Under the pieces are notes generated by a model. It made no database searches. It was not told the origin of the DNA and saw only the letters and a program-made list of their open reading frames with translations. A DNA stretch of 64,000 nucleotides from the NCBI GenBank assembly GCA_944388955.1, contig CALXKJ010000004.1, positions 81,892 to 145,891 of the forward strand, given 5' to 3'. This DNA is from an uncultured Spirochaetaceae bacterium (lineage in GTDB: Bacteria; Spirochaetota; Spirochaetia; Sphaerochaetales; Sphaerochaetaceae). A program made the translations under genes and the position numbers. This document shows positions 16,037-24,947 of this stretch, piece by piece (within the stretch, counting starts at the first letter, position 1; every line of letters starts with the position of its first letter).

Positions 16037-18585
16037 ACTACACTGAACCTCCTTCTGCATATTCCGCGGTACTGGCAGCCTGAGCATATGGACTCCGAGG
16101 GCTTAGCGCGCCAGTTGCCTTCCGCAATTCCTTCCGCAGCTTCATGAAGCTCTTCCAGTGCTCCTTCTCCCTTCGCGATAGCCGACTCAGTCATCTTCCC
16201 GTCGGTAAGAGTGATGAAGTAAGCCGCCTCAGCATTACCATAGCCAGATGCCGATAGCAGAAGCGAATATATAACAAACTGATAGGCTTTCCTTGCTTTC
16301 TCGTCTTTATCAGAAGGTCTTCTGCCTTTCTTATAATCGAATATGACAAGATTTCCATCCTCAAGACGCGCTATCCTGTCAGCTATGCCTTCAAGCGTGA
16401 ATCCATAGTCATCGAATTGGTGAGAAAGTCTCTCCTCTAGGCCCCATCCCGAAATAGGGAGGGAAATCTCATTCATCATTCTTACTGCATCGATAAGATG
16501 CGGAAGGTACCGCCTCCTTATGAATCTGACCAAGGCGTCATCTGCCCTCTTTGAGGATGACGGCATTGCAATCTCCTCTCCGTTTTCCCCCAGTCTCTTA
16601 CCGGCTTTCCATAGCTCCATCTCGGCATCAAGAAGCCTTGGGATGTCAATCTCGGGAGCTGTGCAATCTGTCTTGTAATAACGCTCGAGGACACTATGAA
16701 GCCTTGCACCTATCTCCTTGTGGTCTGTGTCATCAGCCTCATAAGACGGAAGGTCGCGGAGTCCGAACTCATATTGCATAGCGTAACGGAATGGGCAGTC
16801 CCTATATGATGAGAATGATGTGAATGACAGCCGTACGGGATGCTTTCTTTTCCTGCCTTTGAGCCTATATGTCAGGTCATCATCTCCTTTCCTGCCATGC
16901 AAGGAGGCCTGGATAGCTTTCTCATATCCTGTTTTTTCAATCATGGAGATTCTTTCAACATCACTGCGTGAATTCTCAGCCTGATACGGATCTGACTGAG
17001 GAATAATACCCTCGGTCCTCACTGCGGAAAGCTCTGAAAGAGGAAGGACAAAACCGCTATATGTCTCAGATGACGCGGAGATATGAAGATGATCCGTGAA
17101 TGCTGCATAGAGCTTCAGAAGGGAGAGCGTTATATCCTTCTCATCCCTCTCCGCTTTCAGCTCGTAATCGGACATGAAGGATGCCTTCTTCACGATTCTA
17201 CGGCTATCTGATTCATTGAGAGCAATGATGAAACGATAAGGATAATGAAGGGCCGCATCGAGCGTGAATGGGTATACCCTGACTCCCTTCACTCTCGATT
17301 GCGGAACATATTTCACATTCTTCATGTATTGCAGGAACAGCGGGAAAAGCGGCTCTGAAAGCCTGAAACCGGCATCTTCGCATCTCGCCGCTTCCGAGAG
17401 AAAATCCTCAAGCTCCTTCATCGCGAATGAATAGACAGACATATCCTCATCATTTCCTGAGAACTGCTCATCCTTCAGAAGTCCGGAAAGAAGCGTGTGA
17501 ATATATGGAAGAATCTTCTCCGGACGCTTCTCGGCCATGAGTTTATCTGCAGTCAAGCGAAGAAGCCTGTAGTAAGACACACCATTCCTGCTAGGTATTC
17601 TCATATACCTGTCATCATTTCGATCTGGAGCGGATGTTATCGCATACTCAACTGCCGTGCTGACAAAAAGCCTCAGCGCCTCACTGTCCCTGAATGGAAT
17701 TGCCGTATCAAGCATGAAGCTCTTGATGGAATCAAGGGAATAGCCTGAATCATGCATCTCCTGTATTTTCGTCAAGAATGAACCGGAGGATGAAAGAAGA
17801 GGAGACTCACCTTCTGAGAAATCGAGGGGAATCGAGAAAAGATAGGCCTCTTCCTGCATATAAGGCCTAAGCTTATCAGAAGAAGGTATGGAAATCGCGA
17901 TTTCATCGAGTGACACTCCACTATCGAGCAAGTCGCGGATACGCACGAAAAGCGCCCTGATTTCACTTTTCTCATTGTTATAGACTTCATATCGCGGCAT
18001 CTCGCCATCGATATCATCAATAAGCATTATCCTTTCATCTTCCCTGAGGAATGAAATGAGATTATCTTCCTTCGGGAATGCCGATGGCATGATGATTGCA
18101 TATCTATCGCAGAGGTTATCAGGCATGACAGGCTTCATGAACGAGCTTTCATACTGCCCTGTCCTGTCCAAGAAGTCCCCATAAGCCTTCCTAAGGGCAA
18201 TAAGATCCTGAAGTGCATCATGATTCTTGCCTGATACAGCGATGGCATCATCAAGAGATGGAAGCATTGAGAGTATGAAAGTGCCCAGCCTCTTCTCCGC
18301 CTCTGGATAATCAGGGGATGAGAAATAGCGTAGAGCCGGGACAATCTCTGAGGCGGCATATGAAGCGAATATAGCGCGCGAGGTATCAGATATAGCCTTC
18401 TTTCCTGCTATCCCAGGATAGAAAGGCTCAGAAAAGCTATCGAATGCAAGAACGGAGGAAGCAAGAAGCCCTTTACGTCTGGAAAGCACGTAATCTGTGG
18501 AGAAAGCCCTTCGGCTCTCCTCTGTTGGAAATACAAGCACAACGCCATCATCGACAAGCCTGAATAGATCCTCGTAACACGTCAT
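16033..18585 (-). CDS. addB: AddB-type nuclease subunit with iron-sulfur motif
   Basis: From ATG 18585 the protein is 850 residues. The N-terminal part is a degenerate helicase-like region without a clear Walker A. The C-terminal part is a PD-(D/E)XK nuclease: SFTSFSSYRDCPFRYAM, LVIFDYKKGRR and SICSGCQYRGICRR. The cysteine in RDCPF plus the three in CSGCQYRGIC fit the AddB 4Fe-4S staple. It pairs with AddA, encoded directly downstream. The frame extends to 18681 but would swallow the promoter: TATAAT ends 6 nt before ATG 18585. Confidence 0.85.
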   Translation of the reverse strand: MTCYEDLFRLVDDGVVLVFPTEESRRAFSTDYVLSRRKGLLASSVLAFDSFSEPFYPGIAGKKAISDTSRAIFASYAASEIVPALRYFSSPDYPEAEKRLGTFILSMLPSLDDAIAVSGKNHDALQDLIALRKAYGDFLDRTGQYESSFMKPVMPDNLCDRYAIIMPSAFPKEDNLISFLREDERIMLIDDIDGEMPRYEVYNNEKSEIRALFVRIRDLLDSGVSLDEIAISIPSSDKLRPYMQEEAYLFSIPLDFSEGESPLLSSSGSFLTKIQEMHDSGYSLDSIKSFMLDTAIPFRDSEALRLFVSTAVEYAITSAPDRNDDRYMRIPSRNGVSYYRLLRLTADKLMAEKRPEKILPYIHTLLSGLLKDEQFSGNDEDMSVYSFAMKELEDFLSEAARCEDAGFRLSEPLFPLFLQYMKNVKYVPQSRVKGVRVYPFTLDAALHYPYRFIIALNESDSRRIVKKASFMSDYELKAERDEKDITLSLLKLYAAFTDHLHISASSETYSGFVLPLSELSAVRTEGIIPQSDPYQAENSRSDVERISMIEKTGYEKAIQASLHGRKGDDDLTYRLKGRKRKHPVRLSFTSFSSYRDCPFRYAMQYEFGLRDLPSYEADDTDHKEIGARLHSVLERYYKTDCTAPEIDIPRLLDAEMELWKAGKRLGENGEEIAMPSSSKRADDALVRFIRRRYLPHLIDAVRMMNEISLPISGWGLEERLSHQFDDYGFTLEGIADRIARLEDGNLVIFDYKKGRRPSDKDEKARKAYQFVIYSLLLSASGYGNAEAAYFITLTDGKMTESAIAKGEGALEELHEAAEGIAEGNWRAKPSESICSGCQYRGICRRRFSVV

Positions 18586-18591
18586 GTGGCA

Positions 18592-18629
18592 ATTATAGCC
18601 TTTAATGATGGAAATTTGCATGCTACTCT
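18592..18629. promoter_or_regulatory. Divergent leaderless promoters for addB and the CPBP gene
   Basis: Minus strand TATAAT (18597-18592) ends 6 nt from the addB ATG. Plus strand TACTCT (18624-18629) ends 8 nt from the CPBP ATG at 18638. The start codons are only 52 bp apart, so the two promoters must overlap. The -35 boxes are weak on both sides. Confidence 0.5.
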
Positions 18630-18637
18630 GATTGCAT

Positions 18638-19477
18638 ATGGAAAAAGATAGGACGATTTCCCTTTTTGGCCTTATAGCCACCGCGCTTGCTTCATTCTTC
18701 GTGCTCTACATCCTTGGAGGGATTGCAGCCTTCTATCTTGCTGAAATCATCGGAAGAGAATCTGTCATATGCCAGTATATCGTGCTTCATACGCCATATA
18801 TTCTTCTTTTCCTATTCCTTTTGGCAGCTCCTCCTGTAATGCTGAACACTTCGCTCTTTGGGCTTTCAACACCACAGCATCCAATCAGATGGAAGCTATT
18901 CTTCTCATCAGCTGTAATCTCAATCGTGGTGTACATCCTCTTTTCTCTTTTTTCCATGGATAGAATCAGAGTACTCGAAACGGAATGGCAAACACGCGTA
19001 TTGCTCCTGATTCCCGTTCTGATTCTCACACCGCTTCAGGCATTTTCAGAGGAAATCCTTTTCCGCGTCATTCCCTATCATGCGGCAATCAGAAATGGCA
19101 GGACAGGCATTGTCAGGATATCAATCTATGCGCTCATATCCGCCCTCATCTTCGCGCTCCCCCATATTCCGAACAATGAGATACAGCAGGCTTCCTCATA
19201 TCTTCCACTGCTTTACTATTTCCTATGGGGCTTTCTCGCCGCTATCACAGCAGTGCTTTCCGGAGGTTTTGAAGTGCCAATCGCCATGCATGTAACCAAC
19301 AATCTCTACATAGTGCTTGCGGTGAATTACGAAGGCTCATCGCTGCCATCACTTCCGCTATTCATGGCAGAAAAACCGACAGCCGCAGCCTCGATAGCGG
19401 AAACTGCTGTATTATATACCGTGATGATTTCACTCCTTGCCTCAACGGGCTATATTGGAAGAAGGAGAAAACCATGA
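18638..19477 (+). CDS. CPBP-family intramembrane metalloprotease (Abi/CAAX-like)
   Basis: The 279-residue polytopic membrane protein has about eight hydrophobic segments and the CPBP motif SEEILFRVIPYHAAI (EExxxR), followed by ALIFALPHIPNN (the FxxxH-type motif) and a later VTNNLY. These glutamic/metallo intramembrane proteases act in CAAX processing, bacteriocin immunity or envelope regulation; the substrate here is unknown. The frame is open from TTG 18632, but ATG 18638 is preferred. It overlaps the next gene by ATGA, suggesting co-expression with a secreted nuclease. Confidence 0.82.
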   Translation: MEKDRTISLFGLIATALASFFVLYILGGIAAFYLAEIIGRESVICQYIVLHTPYILLFLFLLAAPPVMLNTSLFGLSTPQHPIRWKLFFSSAVISIVVYILFSLFSMDRIRVLETEWQTRVLLLIPVLILTPLQAFSEEILFRVIPYHAAIRNGRTGIVRISIYALISALIFALPHIPNNEIQQASSYLPLLYYFLWGFLAAITAVLSGGFEVPIAMHVTNNLYIVLAVNYEGSSLPSLPLFMAEKPTAAASIAETAVLYTVMISLLASTGYIGRRRKP

Positions 19478-20463
19478 GCAGAAAAAGGAAATCTGGCTTT
19501 TCAAAGAAACTGAAACGCCTTCTGATAACACTTCTCATCCTGATAATAGTATTCCTTATACTTTGCATTCTAACCCCTTCAGAGAGCACGCTCACAGCCT
19601 CTGATTCAGTAACGGAACTGGGATTGCCATCCCCGATAGAAGGGGAAGCTATCATCTCCCACACCGGCTACACGCTTTCATACAATGAGCAATATGAAGT
19701 CCCATCCTGGGTCAGTTATGAGCTGACGCGCGATGAAGTGCTTGGAGCATATGACAGGGAAGACAACTTCAGGGAAGACCCGCTCGTGCCCACAGGATCT
19801 GCGACTCTTGCAGATTACAAGGGCTCAGGATATGACAGAGGCCACATGGCGCCGGCTGCTGATTTCAAATGGTCAGCGGAAGCAATGAGCGACACATTCT
19901 ACCTTTCAAACATGTGCCCCCAGGATCCATCCTTCAATCGCGGTATCTGGGCAGATCTTGAAGCTGTTGTCAGGACGATGTCTTACGATAATAGCTCTGT
20001 ATATGTCGTAACGGGACCTGTACTGACAGATGGACCATACGAGACTATAGGAAAGAGCAAGGTAGCAGTCCCGAAGCGCTTCTATAAAGTCATACTCGAT
20101 TACACTGATCCTGAGATAAAAGCCATAGGCTTTGTGCTTCCGAATGAGGCTTCAGACAAAGCATTGCAGCATTTTGCCATGAGCGTGGACAGTGTAGAGG
20201 AAATCACAGGCATTGATTTCTTCCCTTCCCTTCCCGATGAGCAGGAAGAAATCATCGAAGGCAGCGTAAACACAGCGCTATGGAATTTCTCAGGATTCAC
20301 TCCTACTGGAGAAGTGCCTGAAAACGGTAATATCGAATATGTCGCACCATCAGCGAAAGAGAAGATTCTCAACGCCGCTATCGATGTATTCGTTGATATC
20401 AAAGGCGAAGTATTCTCGCTCCTTGGCATCAGCGATATTGCTACCTCTCTCGGTCTTATCTGA
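19474..20463 (+). CDS. Membrane-anchored DNA/RNA non-specific endonuclease (NUC1 family)
   Basis: The 329-residue protein has a basic N-terminus and one membrane segment (about 15-33), then a beta-beta-alpha-metal nuclease domain with the active-site motif YDRGHMAPAADF and SNMCPQDPSFNRGIW, which supplies the metal-binding Asn. This family degrades DNA and RNA, and here it faces the outside or the periplasm. Nutrient scavenging from host or microbial DNA is plausible. The start overlaps the CPBP stop by 4 bp. About 70 C-terminal residues after the domain have no recognised motif. Confidence 0.85.
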   Translation: MSRKRKSGFSKKLKRLLITLLILIIVFLILCILTPSESTLTASDSVTELGLPSPIEGEAIISHTGYTLSYNEQYEVPSWVSYELTRDEVLGAYDREDNFREDPLVPTGSATLADYKGSGYDRGHMAPAADFKWSAEAMSDTFYLSNMCPQDPSFNRGIWADLEAVVRTMSYDNSSVYVVTGPVLTDGPYETIGKSKVAVPKRFYKVILDYTDPEIKAIGFVLPNEASDKALQHFAMSVDSVEEITGIDFFPSLPDEQEEIIEGSVNTALWNFSGFTPTGEVPENGNIEYVAPSAKEKILNAAIDVFVDIKGEVFSLLGISDIATSLGLI

Positions 20464-20483
20464 TTTACAATGAAAGCGCATTG

Positions 20484-20490
20484 AAAGGAG
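20484..20490 (+). promoter_or_regulatory. Shine-Dalgarno deciding the aldo/keto reductase start
   Basis: AAAGGAG lies 8 nt before ATG 20499, so that ATG is chosen over the in-frame upstream codon at 20481. This gene is one of those that do carry a leader and ribosome-binding site. Confidence 0.6.
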
Positions 20491-20498
20491 ATTCGATT

Positions 20499-21617
20499 AT
20501 GGAAGAACTGCTCAGTCTGAATAAAAAGAAACTCGGCTTTGGACTTATGAGACTGCCAAAGGATAGTAACGGGAATATCGATGAGAAGCGTACTGCGGCT
20601 ATGGTTGACCGTTTTCTTTCCGAAGGCTTCACTTATTTTGATACAGCTTATGCCTATCAGGGCTCTGAGGAGATGTTCAGGAAGACAATAGGCTCAAGGT
20701 ACAGCCGTGACAGCTATACAATCGCAACGAAGCTGCCAAGCGGTCCGCTTGGGGAAGGTGCTTCTCCAGAGGAGCTCTTCAGAACACAGCTGGAGCGTAC
20801 AGGGCTTGAGTATTTCGACTTCTATCTCCTTCACAGCATCAACAGCTCGAACATAAAGATATTCAATGAGTGCAATGCATGGGAATTCGGCATGAAGCTT
20901 AAGAGAGAAGGACGTATAAAACACCTTGGATTCTCTTTCCATGACACACCTGAAATGCTCGACGAACTCCTTACAGAGCATCCGGAGGTGGAATTCGTAC
21001 AGCTGCAGATAAACTATCTCGACTGGACAAGCCCGAGAATACAGTCTGAAGGTGTCTATAATGTCGCAAGAAAGCACAACAAGCCGATTATAATCATGGA
21101 GCCTGTAAAAGGCGGCATTCTATCGATGCTGAATGATGACCTTACGGAGCCATTCAGAAAGCTTTCCGACAGCACTCCAGCATCTTACGCGCTTCGTTAT
21201 ACTGCAAGCCTCGATGGCATCCTCGCAATCCTTTCAGGCATGAGCACGGAAGAGCAGGTCGAGGATAATATAAAGACATTCTCCCCTGCCAAACCGCTCA
21301 CGGACGAGGAAATGAAAGCGATTCAGGAAGTAAAGGAATCCATCAAGCAGCTCCAGACTATCGAGTGCACAGCATGCCGCTATTGCGTTCCAGGCTGTCC
21401 GAAGAAGATTGATATACCATCTGTTTTCCGCATGCTTAATGATGAAGTGATTGTTTCCGACAAGACAAAGCCAAAGACGGATTACATGAATATGATTCAG
21501 AATGGCAAGAACGGAAGGGCCTCAGATTGCATAAAATGCGGAAAGTGCGAGAAAGTATGCCCGCAGAAGCTACCGATAAGATCGCTTCTTAGCACAGCTG
21601 AAGCCAAACTTGTCTGA
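20499..21617 (+). CDS. Aldo/keto reductase with C-terminal [4Fe-4S] domain
   Basis: The 372-residue protein has an AKR barrel: LGFGLMRLPKD, the catalytic FDTAYAYQGSEE (Asp and Tyr) and YFDFYLLHSIN. A ferredoxin-like tail has CTACRYCVPGCPKKI and CIKCGKCEKVCPQKLPI (about residues 285-360). This fusion is common in anaerobes such as clostridia and spirochaetes and probably reduces carbonyl compounds using iron-sulfur-relayed electrons. The substrate is unknown. It stands alone, with tRNA-Leu downstream. Confidence 0.87.
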   Translation: MEELLSLNKKKLGFGLMRLPKDSNGNIDEKRTAAMVDRFLSEGFTYFDTAYAYQGSEEMFRKTIGSRYSRDSYTIATKLPSGPLGEGASPEELFRTQLERTGLEYFDFYLLHSINSSNIKIFNECNAWEFGMKLKREGRIKHLGFSFHDTPEMLDELLTEHPEVEFVQLQINYLDWTSPRIQSEGVYNVARKHNKPIIIMEPVKGGILSMLNDDLTEPFRKLSDSTPASYALRYTASLDGILAILSGMSTEEQVEDNIKTFSPAKPLTDEEMKAIQEVKESIKQLQTIECTACRYCVPGCPKKIDIPSVFRMLNDEVIVSDKTKPKTDYMNMIQNGKNGRASDCIKCGKCEKVCPQKLPIRSLLSTAEAKLV

Positions 21618-21663
21618 CAGACTCTTGCATTTGTCTGCTGTAGCTGATAGGATTCACCCGATT

Positions 21664-21745
21664 GCCCATGTGGCGGAACTGGTAGACGCGCTAGTTTCAG
21701 GTACTAGTCTGTAACAAGGTGGGAGTTCGAGTCTCCCCGTGGGCA
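21664..21745 (+). tRNA. tRNA-Leu (anticodon CAG)
   Basis: The acceptor arm GCCCATG pairs with CGTGGGC (one G-T pair). The D-loop has GGTAGACGCG, the anticodon loop is TTCAGGT within CTAGT/ACTAG, a long variable arm follows, and the T-arm has GTTCGAGTC. The long variable arm and CAG anticodon identify leucine, reading CUG. The discriminator is A at 21745, and no CCA is encoded. Confidence 0.95.
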
Positions 21746-21824
21746 TGTTCAGTGGATTATCATCAGCATTCAGCTGTCCTCAGGCAATATTCTTTGCAGC
21801 TTCCCATTCTTTTCATCAGCTTTA

Positions 21825-21853
21825 TTGTCACTTGGATAAACAATTGCTATTCT
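21825..21853 (+). promoter_or_regulatory. Leaderless promoter of the YmdB-like/Lpt operon
   Basis: TTGTCA (21825-21830), a 17-bp spacer and TATTCT (21848-21853) are followed after exactly 6 nt (CAATGC) by ATG 21860. This is one of the clearest leaderless arrangements in the window and selects the start codon well inside the longer open frame. Confidence 0.65.
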
Positions 21854-21859
21854 CAATGC

Positions 21860-22681
21860 ATGATACGCTTATTGTTCCTCGGCGAGATAACAGGCAGGCC
21901 TGGCATCACGGCACTGAAGAAAGGCCTTGCCTCCCTCAAGACTGAGTATGAGATAGATTATACAATCGCAAACGGCGAAGGCATGACGAATGGTTTCGGT
22001 ATCGGGAAGGCTCATTCAATACAGCTTGGAAAGATGGGGGTTGATCTCGTCACTGGAGCTGAAAAGCTCTTTTTCAAGATAGACATGGTCGAATTCATAC
22101 CGAAAGCCAGCTTCATACTGAGACCTGTCAACTACCCTCCTATGTGTCCTGGACATGGTATAAAATACGTTACAGTAAAGAACAGGAAGCTCATGATCAT
22201 CAACCTGCAGGGCAACTCAGGCTTCGCGAGACAGAGCATACAGAATGCGTTTTATTCAATCGACAGCATACTGAAGAAAGCCGAAGAGAATGGTGATGGC
22301 TGCATTCCCATAGTCCTATTCCATGCCGCGATGTCAGCAGAGAAGAAAACAATGAAATTCTTCCTCGATGGCAGGGTAAGCGCTGTCATAGGCACACACA
22401 CGAAAGTGCTTACAGCTGATGAATGTGTAACAGATAAAGGCACCGCATATATAACAGACAACGGCAGAGTCGGCTCATTCATGTCAGTTTCTGGCTTCGA
22501 TCCGGAAACAGAGATAAAGAAGCTGAGGACTCAGATTCCTGTCAGAAGCCAGGAATGCTGGAATGATGGTATAATAGAAGGAGTGGTTGTCGACATAAAC
22601 GAGGAAAGCGGCAAAGCTGAGAGAATCGAGCGTATAGCAAAGCATGTTGAGATAGTCAGACCCGAGGAAAAGGACGAATGA
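21860..22681 (+). CDS. YmdB/TIGR00282-like metallophosphoesterase with degenerate active site
   Basis: The 273-residue protein follows the YmdB fold (LFLGEITGRPG, YTIANGEGMTNGFGI, ILRPVNYPPMCPG, FFLDGRVSAVIGTHTK, TAYITDNGRVG). YmdB is a dinuclear-metal phosphodiesterase for 2',3'-cyclic nucleotides. Several metal ligands differ: the first Asp is Glu (residue 9), the GNH motif is missing (TGAEKLF at 65-71) and the last His is Lys182. E40, H155 and H180 are kept. It may have lost or changed catalysis. The longer frame from 21719 runs through tRNA-Leu and is not real. It overlaps the RseC-like gene by ATGA. Confidence 0.78.
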   Translation: MIRLLFLGEITGRPGITALKKGLASLKTEYEIDYTIANGEGMTNGFGIGKAHSIQLGKMGVDLVTGAEKLFFKIDMVEFIPKASFILRPVNYPPMCPGHGIKYVTVKNRKLMIINLQGNSGFARQSIQNAFYSIDSILKKAEENGDGCIPIVLFHAAMSAEKKTMKFFLDGRVSAVIGTHTKVLTADECVTDKGTAYITDNGRVGSFMSVSGFDPETEIKKLRTQIPVRSQECWNDGIIEGVVVDINEESGKAERIERIAKHVEIVRPEEKDE

Positions 22682-23085
22682 AGCAGATTGTGACGATACA
22701 GGAGAAAACGGATAAAGGCCTCATCGCGGGTTGCGATAAAACAGCCTGTGAAGGATGTAAGGGCTCCTTTTTCTGCACTTCCAAAAAATCATCATTCACA
22801 GTCACAAATCCCGATGGCATACCACTCGAGGAAGGTGATAAGGCAGTAATAGAGCTTCCGCCAGGGAAAACACTGTTTTCTGTATTCATGAGTCTGGGAC
22901 TGCCTCTTATCATGTTTCTCCCAGGCTACTTCATCGGATTGCTCTTTACAGATAACGAGGGCTTATTATTCCTTTCTGCAATCATTAGTGTAGCTATTGG
23001 TTTTGCTATTTCAGCGCTATATTTCCATTTCAGAAGAAACAGATTCACTCCGAGAATCATCCGCAAAGGAGATGCAGAGGATTGA
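22678..23085 (+). CDS. RseC/MucC-family membrane protein (SoxR-reducing/sigma-E modulator family)
   Basis: The 135-residue protein has an N-terminal cysteine cluster (CDKTACEGCKG, then FFC) followed by two membrane segments (about 63-83 and 88-108) and a basic tail. This is the RseC family layout. Homologues act in SoxR reduction with Rnf or modulate sigma-E; neither system is seen nearby. The gene lies between the YmdB-like gene and lptC, with 4-bp overlaps on both sides, hinting at an envelope role. Confidence 0.75.
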   Translation: MKQIVTIQEKTDKGLIAGCDKTACEGCKGSFFCTSKKSSFTVTNPDGIPLEEGDKAVIELPPGKTLFSVFMSLGLPLIMFLPGYFIGLLFTDNEGLLFLSAIISVAIGFAISALYFHFRRNRFTPRIIRKGDAED

Positions 23086-23603
23086 AAAGGCTCTTCATTC
23101 TTCTCGTCGCCATCCTTATCCTTACATCCTGCTCCTTCCGGAATGAAGAGGAGAGGCATGAAAAACTCGAAAGACCTAGCATAATACTTGAGAACGCAGA
23201 GTTCACATTAGGTCAGGATAATAATCAGCCTGTGTACATTAAAAGCAGTGTCATGATGCTCTACTCTGAAGACCATAAGGCAATTGTCGAGAACATGTCA
23301 TTCATCTCATACGACGAGAACATGACACCTTCGATAGAAGGCTCCGCAGACTACGCAGAGATAGACACTGAAGCGGAGACGATGGCGCTCAGCGGCAATG
23401 TGAGGATGTATCAGCATGAGGAGAACATGACAATCGAGTCCGATGCTCTCAGCTTTGATACAGCAAATGACGAGATTACTGCCGATGGTGAGGTTTATGC
23501 ATCTTCCGACGATGGAAGCTTCAGAGGCTCAGGGTTTGCCGCGGATCTCAGGGAGAAACGGTATTCATTCAGGACGATTTCAGAAGGAGTATTCAATATA
23601 TGA
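23082..23603 (+). CDS. lptC: LptC-like lipopolysaccharide transport lipoprotein
   Basis: The 173-residue protein has a lipoprotein signal (MKRLFILLVAILILTSC) and a beta-rich body of the LptC/OstA type (ALSGNVRMYQHEENMTIESD, ITADGEVYASSDDG). It would sit in the inner membrane or periplasm and pass lipid to LptA. The start is TTG overlapping the upstream stop as TTGA. Followed directly by lptA and lptB, this is a conserved outer-membrane biogenesis block. Having a lipobox instead of a membrane helix is unusual for LptC but known outside Proteobacteria. Confidence 0.72.
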   Translation: MKRLFILLVAILILTSCSFRNEEERHEKLERPSIILENAEFTLGQDNNQPVYIKSSVMMLYSEDHKAIVENMSFISYDENMTPSIEGSADYAEIDTEAETMALSGNVRMYQHEENMTIESDALSFDTANDEITADGEVYASSDDGSFRGSGFAADLREKRYSFRTISEGVFNI

Positions 23604-24220
23604 GAAAGCTTTGTCTTCTGTTTTCCATCTTTCTCATCGCGGCATACGTATGGGGAGATAATATTGAATTCTCAGGCGGCGAGAGCTCTGTAGAACTGAG
23701 AGACGGAAGGGAGAATGTCACACTTTCCGGAGGAGCTTCCGTGACAGTCGGCTCAATGATAATCACAGCTGACGAGATAACGCTTACAGGTGAGAACTGG
23801 AGATATGTTGAATGTTCGGGCGGCACATCAATAACCGACGAAGAGAGAGGAATCAGCATAAAAACCCAATCAATATGGTATGACAGGGAGAATGAAAGGA
23901 TTCTCATCTCATCATGGTTTGAAATCGATGACACGGAAAATGAGGTATATGCCGCAGGTGCGTCTCTTGAATATCTTCTGGAAGAGGAGCTTCTACGCCT
24001 CAGCAAAGATATCTCGCTGCTGAAAGCCTCTGACGACAGCATAATGCGCTGTACCGCCGAGAGTGTAGTCTTCTCGCGCACAGCCAACACTGTCGAACTC
24101 AGGGGAAATGCGTCGGTTGATTGGGATGGTGACAGATATGAGGCTGAAGTCATCAGTGTTAATCTCGATACGGACAGCATCATGCTGGATGGAAGGATAA
24201 GGGGTGTGATAAATGGCTGA
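23600..24220 (+). CDS. lptA: LptA/OstA-like periplasmic LPS transport protein
   Basis: The 206-residue protein has a signal peptide (about 1-19, ending YVWGD) and an OstA-type beta-jellyroll pattern of alternating strands with NVTLSGGASVTVGSMIITAD and VELRGNASVDWDGDRYEA. LptA forms the periplasmic bridge for lipid A-type glycolipids. It overlaps lptC by 4 bp and lptB by 8 bp. Sequence divergence is high, so the assignment leans on the repeat pattern and the adjacent lptB. Confidence 0.72.
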   Translation: MRKLCLLFSIFLIAAYVWGDNIEFSGGESSVELRDGRENVTLSGGASVTVGSMIITADEITLTGENWRYVECSGGTSITDEERGISIKTQSIWYDRENERILISSWFEIDDTENEVYAAGASLEYLLEEELLRLSKDISLLKASDDSIMRCTAESVVFSRTANTVELRGNASVDWDGDRYEAEVISVNLDTDSIMLDGRIRGVING

Positions 24221-24947
24221 GCTCGTCGTTGACCATCTATCGAAATTCTATGGAAGGAAGCATGTTGTCAAGAACGTCTCATTCTCCATGTCCAGCGGGG
24301 ACATCACAGGACTGCTCGGGCCCAACGGAGCTGGGAAGACCACATCATTCTACATGATAGTAGGCTTCATAAAAGCCGATGGAGGCTCTGTCGTCGTCAA
24401 CGGTCATGATATAACAAAGCTGCCTATGCACAAACGCTCGAGAATGGGACTTGCGTATCTCCCGCAGGAGGCATCTGTTTTCAGGAAGCTGACCGTGGAA
24501 GATAATATAAAACTGGTTCTTCAGGCTGAAAAGAATATGAATGGAAGCGAGAAGAAAGAGCTCCTGGAGAGTCTTATCTCCGACTTCGGCCTTGATAGAG
24601 TCAGAAAGCAATATGGTTACACGCTCTCCGGCGGTGAACGGCGACGAACAGAGATAGCCCGTTCTCTGGCTACAAAGCCCGAATTCCTGCTTCTCGATGA
24701 GCCTTTCGCTGGAATAGATCCAAAGGCTGTATATGAGATCAAGCAGATCATAAGACGACTTGCATCATCTGGAATCGGGATCCTTATCACAGACCATAAT
24801 GTGCGTGATACGCTTGAAATAACGACAAAGGCGCATATCATATCAGATGGGGAGATTCTTGTATCAGGGACGCGTGAGGAGCTGCTTCATAATGAAGAGG
24901 CGCGCGAAATCTACTTCGGCAAGGACTTCGACAAGGATGCACAATGA
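24213..24947 (+). CDS. lptB: LPS export ABC ATPase LptB
   Basis: This 244-residue ABC ATPase has Walker A GPNGAGKTTSFYMI, the LptB-specific YLPQEASVFRKLTVEDNI, signature LSGGERRRTEIARSLA and FLLLDEPFAGIDP. It powers lipopolysaccharide extraction with LptFG, which are not in this window. It overlaps lptA and is overlapped by rpoN (ATGA), the classic lptB-rpoN-hpf arrangement also seen in Proteobacteria. Confidence 0.95.
   Translation: MAELVVDHLSKFYGRKHVVKNVSFSMSSGDITGLLGPNGAGKTTSFYMIVGFIKADGGSVVVNGHDITKLPMHKRSRMGLAYLPQEASVFRKLTVEDNIKLVLQAEKNMNGSEKKELLESLISDFGLDRVRKQYGYTLSGGERRRTEIARSLATKPEFLLLDEPFAGIDPKAVYEIKQIIRRLASSGIGILITDHNVRDTLEITTKAHIISDGEILVSGTREELLHNEEAREIYFGKDFDKDAQ

Noticed and set aside
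16037..16087. 17-residue N-terminal extension of AddA
   Set aside because: It lies inside addB; ATG 16036 has the ATGA overlap and a GGAGG upstream.
18586..18681. Long N-terminus of AddB
   Set aside because: It includes the TATAAT promoter and the divergent CPBP start; no ribosome-binding site.
21719..21859. N-terminal extension of the YmdB-like frame
   Set aside because: It runs through the tRNA-Leu gene and the TTGTCA/TATTCT promoter, so ATG 21860 is the real start.
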